The position numbers and the translations under genes were made by a program. Positions 32,401-43,900 of a stretch of 64,000 bases of DNA are shown here, piece after piece. This DNA is from Echinarachnius parma (taxonomy: Eukaryota; Echinodermata; Echinoidea; Clypeasteroida; Echinarachniidae). The notes beneath the pieces were generated by a model, which did no database searches, was not told where the DNA came from, and saw only the letters and a list, made by a program, of their open reading frames with translations. Position 1 is the stretch's first letter, and the number at the start of each line of letters is the position of its first letter. The stretch is from the NCBI GenBank assembly GCA_037951105.1, contig JBAMJV010007776.1, positions 1-64,000 of the forward strand, read 5' to 3'.

Positions 32401-35400
32401 AACAGTGCAGGAGGATAGCTACACAGCTCATAATCAAACGCCTCTTAGAGATTGTCTTGGCGTGTTCCTTATGTTATGAGTCTCTGAAACAGTATAGCTG
32501 AGGATCGATTTGGATGGCTCCCTCTTTTGTTTGCACTGATGTGTTTTCACTCATAGTCAAGGCTTGATCTCTTCTTTTGAATGTGTACTCTGTGATGCAT
32601 TTTCCTGTCATTCCATTCATGAAGCTTCAATTGAGTTATCATCATTGGTGTTTTAGCATTTCTGGCCAACAATGAAATGTAAAACATTCTTAAATATTCT
32701 GTTAAGTCAAACATTTATTTTGACAGACTGAGCTGGAAAGGAGTTCTGTTAAGTTGTATGTATATTCAAATTTATGCAAATTAGGTATTCATGAGTAATA
32801 TGCTTGAAATGGCCACAATCATGTTTTTGACATTGACAATATGTATATAGAATAACGACAGAATGAATTCATACCATGTGTTATTTCCAATGATATATAC
32901 ATGTACCGTACATGGCTGCCTTTTAAAATATATTTATATGCAAATTAGCTATAGGGGGGTGCTTTAAATGTTGCAAATATACTATAATTCTGTTCCATAA
33001 CCTGAAAAAGTGGTTTTATATACAATAAACCTCTTTCTGTTGGGTTCTTATACTGAGATGAAGTTTTAGATATTATACATGGCGGCCATTTTGTATAAAT
33101 AATTTACAACTTTATGCAAATTAGGTATGATGGGATGCCTGAATGTTGCTAATTAGGTTACAATTGTGTTCCTTGACCTTGAAAACATGGGTGTAGACAC
33201 CAAAATTAACTTTCTAAGTGCTTCATATCCAGAGATATGGCCTTGAAAAGGCTGTATGGCGGCCATTTTTAATTTATGCAAATTAGACCCTTATCCACCA
33301 CTCCAATTTTCGTCAACTTTTAGTATGTTGTTTTGGTGGCTATTCTACATCAAATACAAGTGGAATCGTTTCTGTTGCAATTAGTGGTGGGTTGACCCCC
33401 TTTTTTCATATTTTGACTGGACTAGCAGTACTACAGAGTACACTGTTAGTATGTATATGGTTATTCCGAAGGTTCGTTATTCCGAACACGCAAATTTCGT
33501 ATACCTGAGGGTTCGTTATTCCGAAAATGAAATAGGGTTCTTTAATCCTCACATTTGTTGCATTATTCCGAGGTTCGTTAGTCCGAAAATGAAATAGGGT
33601 TCGTTATTCCGAAGGTTCGTTAGTCCGAAAATGAAATCAGGTTCGTTATTCCGAAGGTTCGTTAGGCACACGAATTCATTTTGTGTGCATTCAATTTCGC
33701 CGATTTTGTGACCGCAGCTGTATTTTGCAGTTCAAATTCGTTTTTTAGCATTCGAATTCGTGTAACGATCATTCGAAAACATTTTCTTTGCATTCGATTT
33801 AAAAACGTGTTTCTATTTCGTAAAATTGTCATTCAATTTAAAGCGAGAAAATTCGTGATTACGTAATACCGCCTTCCGTGAAATCCGTTGGCGAAATTGA
33901 ATGCAAAGAGCGATTTTTTTTAATTGAATGCTAAATGTGGTAAATCACTTGACCGAAGAGCTAAATCGTATGAACAAAATGCAATCTTGAACCACAATTG
34001 CAAGCCTTCAGCTCAATTTCGCGAAATTAAATGAGACGCTTATTAAAACGAATGAGAAGCTTACGAAATTGGCCCAGAAAACCTATACAATAGAGCCTTT
34101 ATTAAAGATGCCCCCCCCCCCCCCCCCCTCAATCCTCTTTCCCCCTCCTCTCCCCATCCTCTTAGGAATAACGAACCTTCGGAATAACCGAACCTTCGGA
34201 ATAACGAACCTTCGGACTAACGCGCTGTAACCATATTTTGGAGGCGCACATGGGGCCAAAAGCCCCGCGTAGACCCCGCCAGTCTCATGTATATTTGGAT
34301 TTGTTACTTCAGAAATCAGTACGCTTTTCGATGCATGGCAAAACCCTCTGGGCTGCCGGTCTATATTGCAGGGTCCGCTTGCTATATGCATGAGGGGAAA
34401 CTTGTCATAAGGGTCGCTTTTCACAATTTGAAAAGGTTTCCTATTAATAATAAGGGATATTGTTCATGAGAGTCACTGTTAATCTAAGAAAATAGTCGCT
34501 TTTCATATTCCTCTGAAAGGGTCGCTATTCATAATTCACATTGAGGGTCATGATCACTATTCATGAGACGAACTTAGGGTCACTCCTATTCATAATAGGG
34601 AAATGGTCGCTATTTATTATGCGATTTCAGAGTCGTTATTCATAATGTAAGGAAATGGTCACTAGCCATCCTGTTATTGTTTGATGAATAGCGAACCTCT
34701 CCATACCTATTATGAGAAGTGACCCCCAATATTAATTATGAATAGCGAGCTTTATGATAAGTGACCCTCTGTACCATTATGTAAGATACATTTGTATTCA
34801 AAACAGAAACTTAGGCATGAAATGACTGCATGGGTTTTCAAACGTATCACAAACTTTGATAACAATAAATTCTTCAACAGTTTTATTATATCGGTAGTTC
34901 TTACTTCTCATGAATAAAACCAGGACCATGGATATCAATGATAAGTCAGATGTTTAATATAGTTTTATATTTCGATTGTTTACCTAAGGCTATGCGGGGA
35001 AAAATACTGGTCACTCGGGAAGTAAGACGTACACATGTTCCTCCACCATGTCCACACAACTGAACTTCCAAGCAGGCGACCGTCTCCTCCTCTCTTTCAA
35101 GTACAAGTACACGCCCCGCATGCACAGCACTTTACCGGCGGTGTCTGGAGAAGTTTCCGTCTTATGTCGAGAGATGTCATCAATGAACGTTCTACCCCCT
35201 GCTGGAGCTGAAGCTGGAGGAGTCCTTACTATATTATGCACAAAGCTAACCGCTGGTGACAGCTTGCTTGTAAGTATTTATTTAACATACATTAACATTT
35301 TAGCATTGTTTTCTTGAAATCTGTAAATGAAAAATGAAGTGTTTGATTTAAATTTGTAAAGCATCAACTTTATTAATCATGCATGTCACTCAATAAGAAA

Positions 35401-38400
35401 GCATTTCAAGTCAATTTCATGTTTTTTGTATAGGTCCAAAATCGGAATTTGTTTGTGTAAACATGCATTGACATACCATTGTTAATTAGAACATTTAAAT
35501 TAGTAACTGACGGATAACTGTCAGTTAGGGCAGTAAAAATGGCTCATTAACACGTGAATGGAGCCGGAGGTATCTTAAAATTAAATATACTGGACAAACT
35601 TGGATAGGTTATTTTACCCCAAAACAAAAATGACAATAATGTCATAAGTCTTATCATTATTTTAAACGTCTGAACATAGGCCTATACTAAATGTGTCACT
35701 TGCATGCGTAGTGATATAAAAGCGTAGTTAATAGAATGTAGGCAATGCAGTATTAAAATGACGAGTACCATGTCACCGCAACCGTAATCCAGTATGGTTA
35801 TCTTCCTAACAATGTGTCGTCTGCGATGATGTTTGTTTTACTGTTTCACTTTTCCTTCAAACTTGATCTTGTCTTTATTATTTGTTTTGGTTTCATAATT
35901 ACTTAGTGCAAATGAAAAGCAATATACCATTATAGAAACAAAACTAAATCTGATCAACTGGACTTACTATTTTGGGAGTAGTACAGTTTTACAACCTATC
36001 CAGGTTGCTTATTCAGCTAAACTGGCTTGGGTAGAGAAGATTACTGGTGAAATCTGTTGGAATCACTGAAGTACATAAGTTGATCAGATTTAGTTTTGTT
36101 TCTATAAACTATTTCTTGGATGAATCAAAATCTTCACTATCGTATTGGAACTCAATTTGGCAAAGATTGCCTTTTACTGGTTCAGGATTATGAGAAAGCT
36201 TTGAGGAAATTGGCGGCTTTTCGGAACCATGTGAGATTCAACTTGCGCTGTCTTCATTCTGACATTATACCTCGCAGTCTATGGATTAAACCAAAGTTGA
36301 AGGGATCCCGTGCTCATATAATTATACATAAAGCCCAAAGGAAACTTCTAAATGAAAGAGTAAGGCAAACCAACTTTACAATCGACATCTTACGCAAAAA
36401 AATAGATAATTTTTACTCTCAATTGAAGGATAAACTACCACAGGATGTGTTTGATGAAGTGTTCAATTTTGCGGAGAAAGCCCAGTTAACGCAACATTTC
36501 TGCTCAAAACTGCGCCAGCAGGGGAAGTTTGCAAGACTTCAAACTAAAACACGAGACCAATCCAGAGCAGACATCGATACAAACTGGCGTAAGAGTAAGT
36601 CAAATGATGATCTTCAGGATAAGATAGATCTGTGGGTGAAAAACTTATCTGACAAAACATTAGATGAGACTGAAACCTCAGTGTTAGCAAAGGGGTTAAA
36701 TTTTGCAGTAACACCAATATCATTACCTTACGTGGAATATATCACGGCAACAGAGTATGCTATCCGCAACAACAGAGTAGACGCAACAACAGCTGAGGAA
36801 ATCAAGGGCAAAGTTACAGCTAGCCTTAGTAATGCTAAACTTCCTCCGTCAAATTTGTCCAAAAAAGAAATCAAAGCTGCAGATAAACTGTCTAAAGACA
36901 AAGATATCATCATTCTCCCATCAGATAAAGGAAGATGCACAGTGGTACTTAATAAGAGAGAGTATGATGAGAAATTCAACAGACTGCTAAATGACCAAAA
37001 CACGAATTATGACCACCTAAAGAGAGATCCGTCAGCCAATTACAAGAAGCGTGTGATTGAGGTTCTCCAGCAGCTTGAGAGAGGGGGCCATATAGACATA
37101 CTACAAACTCTACCCCGGGGAAACTGTTCCAACATTCTACGGACTGCCAAAGATTCACAAGGCTGATGTTCCACTTAGACCAATCGTTAGCAGCATCAAT
37201 AGCGTCACCTACAACATTGTCAAGCTATTGACGTCAGTCATCGGACCATCAGTGGGACTATCCAAACACACATTCAAATCTCTCAAGATTTCATTGACAA
37301 AGTGAAGAACTTCCAAGTTGAGGAAAATGAAACCATTGCCTCCGTTGATGTATCAGCGCTGTCCACAAGTGTTCTTACGAATAAGGCAATTGAGGTAGTG
37401 AGACAACGCCTAGAGAATGGCAAAAAAACTTAGCCTTTAGAACCAAATTCAGTGTGGACCATATATGTCAGCTCCTAGAACTTTGCCTATCGACCACATA
37501 CTCTGTCTGCAATGGCTCGTTCTACAGACAGAAGCATGGATGTGCAATGGGGTCTCCCATCTCCCCTGTGCTAGCGAACCTGTATATAGGACACTTTGAG
37601 AACTCACTACATACACCGGTTCTCCTCCTACCCACTGGTACAGGTATGTTGACGACACATGGGTCAAGATCAAAACCGCAGAACTGAACAGCTTCTTCAC
37701 TCACATCAATGTATGCGACCAATATATCAAGTGCACCTTAGAAGAGGTCAGAGACCAGCAGCTAGCCTTCTTAGACTGCGTTGTAATGGGCCGGTCATAC
37801 TTGCGGTAGTGGAAGTAGTTGAACATAGTGGTGGCTAACGTTGTTGATCGGAGTTGAACGAAGTTGAAGGTAGTTGAACGTACTAGCATCCGTATCGTAC
37901 CGTAGTTGTCCGTGATGCTAACTTGGTATTAACTCGGGAGAGCCGTGATTTTCGATTTAATTTTTGAACATGTTCAAAAGAGCGGTACGTTAAAGGCATC
38001 CGTAGTAATAACGTACTAAACCGAAGTTTAACGTAGTCTAACGAAGTCTAGCGTAGTCTAACGTACTTCGTTACGTACTTAAATGTACTCTAGCGTACTT
38101 TACCGTGTACAAAACCAGCATCGACAGTCTTGATCCAGATATGTTTGAGCAAAAAAATAGACAAATTTCACAGAACTGCTATGTTTGAAAAACAAGCGCA
38201 CAATGGCCGTACCACACCACCGGCTGGCTGTTATACTCCGTGCGGGGTTGCTATTTACCGTAGTTTGACGTTCTTTAGCGTAGTCCAGCGTAGTGGCTAC
38301 CGCAGTCTCTCGTACTCAAGCGTAGTCAGACGTACCACTCCGTACCTGTCCGTGAGCAAGCTGTACCCACATTAGCGTAGTCTAGCGTAGTTTAATGTAC

Positions 38401-40857
38401 TTAAACGTACTTATCCGTACCCTTCCGTGGCCAAGCACCGTACCTTAACGTAATTCAACGCAGTTCCACGGTGTTCAACTTAGTTTAAGCTAGTTTAAAA
38501 GGCCGGTCATACTTGCGGTAGTGGACGTAGTTGAACGTAGTGGTGGCTAACGTTGTTGATCGTAGTTGAACGAAGTTGAAGGTAGTTGAACGTACTAGCA
38601 TCCGTATCGTACCGTAGTTGTCCGTGATGCTAACTTGGTATTAACTCGGGGGAGCCGTGATCTTCGATTTAATTTTTGAACATGTTCAAAAGAGCGGTAC
38701 GTTAAAGGCATCCGTAGTAATAACGTACTAAACCGAAGTTTAACGTAGTTTAACGTAGTCTAACGAAGTCTAGCGTAGTCTAACGTACTTCGTTATGTAC
38801 TTAAATGTACTCTACACACTAAGAAAAAAAGGTGCAAAAAAGGTGCAAAGTATGCAACACTGGCGGCTCCTTTTAAGGTACATCTTAGCACCTTTAAAGG
38901 TGCAATCTTGTACCTTTAGGGTACAACTTTGCACCTTTAAAGGTGCAAAGTGACACTTTGCACTTTAAGGTACAACTTAGCACCTTTAAAGGTGCAATCT
39001 TGTACCTTTAGGGTACAACTTTGCACCTTTAAAGGTGCTAAGTTGTACCTTAAAAGGAGCCGCCAGTGTTGCATACTTTGCACCTTTTTTGCACCTTTTT
39101 TCTTAGTGTGTAGCGTACTCTAACGTACTTTACCGTGCACAAAACCAGCATCGACAGTCTTGATCCAGACATGCTTAATTACAAAAAATAAGACCAATTT
39201 CACAGACCTGCTATGTTTGAAAAACAAGCGCAATGACCGTACCACACCACCGGTTGGCTGTTATACTCCGTGCGGGGTTGCTATTTACCGTAGTTTGACG
39301 TTCTTTAGCGTAGTCCAGCGTAGTGGCTACCGCAGTCTCTCGTACTCAAGCGTATTCAGACGTACCACTCCGTACCTGTCCGTGAGCAAGCTGTACCCAC
39401 ATTAGCGTAGTCTAGCGTAGTTTAATGTACTTAAACGTACTTATCCGTACCCTTCCGTGGCCAACAACCGTACCTTAACGTAATTCAACGTAGTTCCACG
39501 TTGTTCAACTTAGTTTAACCTAACGTACTTACACCACGTCTGACCCACATTAAATTACCCTACGGATCACTACGTCCCCTACCGCAAGTATGACCGGCCC
39601 TTAAGAATAGAAGAGGACGGTACTTTGCACACCACAGTCTATCGTAAACCCACCCACACTGACCAGTACCTTCTGTTCGATTCTCACCACCCTCTCATCC
39701 ACAAGCTGGGAGTAGTGAGGACTTCGTTCCACCGAGTTTCATTCATCCCTTCATCAGAGGAAGCAAAGGAGGAGAAACACATACACATTAGGGAAGCCCT
39801 ACACTGTTGCGGCTACAAAAGCTGGAGCATCGTAAAAGCCCTTCACCCTCGTGACCGCAGGACACAGCCGACCAGCGCACACCCAAGGAACACAACCAAG
39901 AGATCTGGTGTTTCTGTTCCTTACGTTAAGGACCTGTCCGAAAAGATACAGCACATCCCTGTCTATTTAAAACCGGCCAACCCTCTTAAACAAAGACTTG
40001 TTCACCCAAAAGACACAACTCCTGGACAGAACAAAAAAAACTTAGTGTATGCAGTCCAATGCCAGGGGAAAAAACTGCAAGGAGAACTGCATTGGAGAAA
40101 CCAAACAGCCCATCACAAACGACTCTACCAACATCGTCGCTCCGGTTCTGTAGGAAATGAATCTGCTGTCTACTCTCACTTGAATACATCAGGCCTCGAA
40201 TTCAATGACAAAGATGTTTTAATACTAGACAAGGAACCATGGTGGTTTGAGAGAGGGGTCAGAGAAGCCATTTACGTCGCAGCTGAAAATCCCTCGGTTA
40301 ACAGGGGAGGGGGACTTCGCCACAACTTATCTCTAGTGTGTACAATCCAATAATCCGCCAGATTCCTCGACGCCTAAACAATCTCGAACAATAGAAGATT
40401 ACGTACTTCAGTGATTCCAACATCTTTCAGCAGTAATCTTCTCTTCCCAAGCCAGTTTAGCTGAAGAAGCAACCTGGAGAGGTTGTGAAACTGTACTACT
40501 CCCAAAATAGTAACTCCAGTTTGTGAGATTTAGTTTTGTGTCTATGAACTCTTTCATGGATGAATCAAAATCTTCACTATAGTATACCATAATCCATTTT
40601 TCATTTATAATCTATTTCTGTTAAATTGTCATCATCACACTAATCGTTTTATTAACTGTCACAGATAACATTTAGTGCAAGTGGAGAATTCGAAGTACAT
40701 GTTTCCGAAGTGACAGGTCATGTCGTCTTCTACCGACCCGGCAATACGACAATAGGTAACAGATAAACAAACCACAAGGGAATAAAGGAAGTGAGCCCAT
40801 ATCATTCCTTTGTGTTTTTGTCTCCACCTTTGATTTTTAAAATCAATACGTCATTCG

Positions 40858-40914
<57 letters not shown>

Positions 40915-43900
40915 GGGGGGGGGGGGTAGAAATATCCGTCATGCCCTTCGTGGAAGCCATGGACTATTAATCTAAATGACTTCTTTTTGGAAGTTTTTTT
41001 TTACTCTACCTAGGAATGACTTTTTACATTTAACTAGTTATAATGCCATAATAATGAACTATGCTACAACATGTTGCCATTATATACACTTTGATTAGTG
41101 GCGCAGTTTGGATAACTATATCTTGTTCGAGGGGCATGAAACTCATTAGGGTCACCTTTTTATGTTTTCTTAATTGATATGTTTTGGTTATGATACTTTT
41201 CGCCTATTAACTGGGAAGCGCGGGGGGACCTTCCCTATGCGTTATACACAGCTGTACCTTTACAGTGTGCCCCCACAACAAAAAAAACAAAAACGGAACG
41301 GGATACTTCCCTTATAAAAAAATCGTGATCACTAGGTTAACGGGATAGGCATCATTTACACAGAAAATTACAAGAACAGTAATATTGGTCGAGTAGTTTT
41401 TGATTTAGGATGTCTTAAGTGACACTTAAGCCAAGTGCCCACTTGGCGATCTGCGCCTAGCGATCTAGAGCGATCTTGCCCGAATAGGAGCGATCCCCTG
41501 AGATCTGTGGTTAAGTCGCAAAGTGGGCACCAATGGCCGCACCAGATCGCTGTAACTCGCGTCCGCAAGGGTGGTGTCGGTTGCAGTCGCCGGGGTTTTG
41601 ACATGTTCAAAAATCTGGCGATCAGATCGGCCTCGATCGCATTCGCGGCGAACTGGTGCGATTTGCACAAATACGAGGTCGCTATCAACTCGGGCTAGTT
41701 CGCAAGAAATGCCTCGACCCCATTTCCACGCATTGTCGAGGAATACAATAGCCAGGAATTCACGCTTGTTTGATTTTATATCATCATCTGTTTTTAGAAT
41801 TTGTTGAATGTGTGCGTATGGCAAGCCGTTTTAACATTTATTCCTTTTTGTTGATATCAAGAATTACCATTGCTTAACAACAAAAAATCATTTCTTGATA
41901 TCAAGAATTCATTTCTTGATATCAAGAAAAGAATTCTTGATTCTTGCAGGGCGCCTTTGTAAAGCATTTTTGCATAACTGAACATCGAATTCTTGATATC
42001 AAGAAATCATTTTCTGTTGTTAACCAATGGTAATTCTTGATTTCAAGAATTCAATTCTTGATATCAAGAAATCGAATTCTTGATATCAAGAAATCGAATT
42101 CTGGACATCATGAATAAATGTTTAAACGGCTTGCCATTTGTGCGATCCGGCCCGACATGCGATCGAGAACGAAATTTTTGAACCAAAAAAAACCTGGCGA
42201 CCGCAACCGACACCACCTTTGCGGACGCGAGTTACAGCGATGTGGTGCGGCCTTTGGTGCCCACTTTGCGACTTTTCGGGCAAGATCGCTCTAGATCGCT
42301 AGGCGCAGATCGCAAAGTGGGCACTGGGCTTATAAAAAAAATCGCAAAGCGGATTATGATGTCAAAACAAGCAAGAGTGAACAATACCTGGCTGTAATCC
42401 TCAACCATGCACGCATGCGTGGAAATAGGGACAATGCATTTCTCAGGGGAAGTCGCCGTGAGATCGCATAGTGGGCTCCGAAAAGATCGCGTACGCAATG
42501 AGATCGGGCTGACTTGCGGCGAACTGGTGCGATTCACACCGAACCGAGATCGCTAGCAACTCGGGCTAGTTCGCAAGCTCAGATCGCATAGTGGGCACTT
42601 GGCTTAAGTCGGGTTCCCATTTTTGTCAATTTCAACAAAGTCGGTGCCTGATAAATGGCACTTCATGCCCATCATAGCGTCAAACAACGATCAATATTAT
42701 GTGCGCCATTGTCAATGTGCATTCAGCTGTGTAACCCGAGAGAGAGGTGTATTAGGGAGTGAGTAAAAACAAGAAGGTACTAGTCTAGTACCTCCTTGGT
42801 AAAAATGGGTAACATTGCCGAGGTACTTTTCAAATAAAAAAAATAATAATAAAAGGATCGACGCCTCTGGGTTTGGGTTACCTGGTGGGCAAAGGATGCA
42901 TGGGGCACGCATCGGTGATGTAGATGGTAGTTTATTCGGATGAGCCATATCGGAATGCTGAGAAAGCTTCATTATGAACCATTTTTTTAAGTAATTTGAA
43001 TAGCATCTGTAGCTCTCACATTATCAAGTATTGTTTACATAATAGTATTGTATATACATAACACTATCCTAATACCTTACTCATGCATGATGCAACTTTT
43101 CAAATACCATGAAAAATGTGTGATCGAGGGTGGGGATCGTGGAGGTTCTCTTATGTCATGTATGTATCATGATAATTGTATAAAGCTAAGCAGCTATGAT
43201 CATAAAGAAATGATTTGTTTGTTTAATTTGAACTACAGGGAACATAATTTGTAATATTATTGTCTACGTATGTTTGCTTTGAATGACTTTCAATTGTTTT
43301 TAAAGAAGAGTATGGTCAAGGTCCGCTTAAGTGAATGAATTAAATAAAGTCAAAATCAATTCAAAGTTTACAAATTGTCTTTAATGCTTTTAGTTGCAAC
43401 GCCTGTAGAAACAACGGTTACTCCTGAAAAAGGGATTACGACGCCCTCAATACAAACATCGACAACAACATCAGCATCAACTGGAACTCGCAATGAAAAC
43501 ACGCAAAGAGGTGAAACTAAAATTGTGTATGCTTTTTTCTGTAGGAATAAAAAAGAAGAAAATAACACGATGTTTGAAAAATGTCGAACTTTTGCAAGGA
43601 CACAAAGAGTTTTTAGAAAGACAAGGTAGGAAATCATTTAGTACCATGCTCTGTTTATCACAATGTATTTTACATTTCAATCGTCCTATATCTTATATTA
43701 TAGGTTTTCCGGACCAATTTCGTAAGCTTCTCATTCGTTTTGATAAGCGTGTCATTCAATTTCGCGAAATTGAGCTGAAGGCTTGCAAATGTGGTTCAAA
43801 ATTGCATTTTGTTCATACGATTTAGCTCTTCGGTCAAGTGATTTACCACTTTAAGCATTCAATTTAAACAACACGCTGTTTGCATTCAATTTCGCCAACG

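Larger units (their letters stand above)
29151..33400. mobile_element. 4.2-kb terminal-inverted-repeat element carrying a PIN-like ORF
   Basis: Terminal inverted repeats of at least 230 bases: the left runs from GGGGTGATACCCACCACTAA and the right ends TTAGTGGTGGGTTGACCCCC. Both contain the mirrored words AGTTGAC.AAAAT.GGAGTGG, GGATAAGGGTCTAATTTGCA and CTCTGGATATGAAGCACTTA. Further in, each arm carries repeated units of TAATTTGCATAAAT plus AAAATGGCCGCCAT, three or four per side. The interior holds an RTE reverse-transcriptase relic with a nested SINE (plus strand) and the PIN-like ORF (minus strand). No DDE transposase is visible. I cannot name the superfamily. Confidence 0.7.
35925..40592 (+). 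mobile_element. Penelope-like element with GIY-YIG domain, interrupted
   Basis: Terminal sequences: 35930-36065 is an inverted copy of about 40400-40550 (AAACTAAATCT, ACTATTTTGGGAGTAGTACAG, TTGGAATCACTGAAGTAC). The segment 36066-36150 is a direct copy of the right end (TTCTAT..ACT.TTTC.TGGATGAATCAAAATCTTCACTAT). Between them lie a Penelope-type reverse transcriptase and a GIY-YIG-like C-terminus on the plus strand. A dimeric ACGTA-rich repeat (37786-39602) splits the coding region. No hammerhead core (CTGATGA) was found in the terminal repeats. Confidence 0.85.
41261..42750. mobile_element. MITE with CAGTGTGCCCCC end, split by a palindrome
   Basis: The left fragment (41261-41423, ACGGGATACTTCCC, GTAGTTTTTGATTTAGG) and the right fragment (42610-42750, GGTTCCCATTTTTGTCAATT, GCCTGATAAATGGCAC, TGTGCATTCAGCTGTGTAAC) align with the consecutive parts of the element at 47368-48110. 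The 41424-42609 palindrome is inserted between them. Confidence 0.7.

Noticed and set aside
32140-32437. PIN-like ORF as a host nuclease gene
   Set aside because: It lies between long inverted repeats, its C-terminal block continues beyond a frame break, and the family is repetitive; mobile cargo is more likely.
34989-35269. Gene B exon 4 as an immunoglobulin domain
   Set aside because: Cysteines and strands are present, but the tryptophan after the first cysteine and the DxGxYxC pattern are missing, so I leave the fold unnamed.
35925-36140. Hammerhead ribozyme in the Penelope terminal repeats
   Set aside because: Such ribozymes are known in this element class, but I could not find the CTGATGA core with a GAAA partner in either terminal segment.
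40861-40913. GT repeat as a Z-DNA regulatory site
   Set aside because: Ordinary intronic microsatellite with no other supporting signal.
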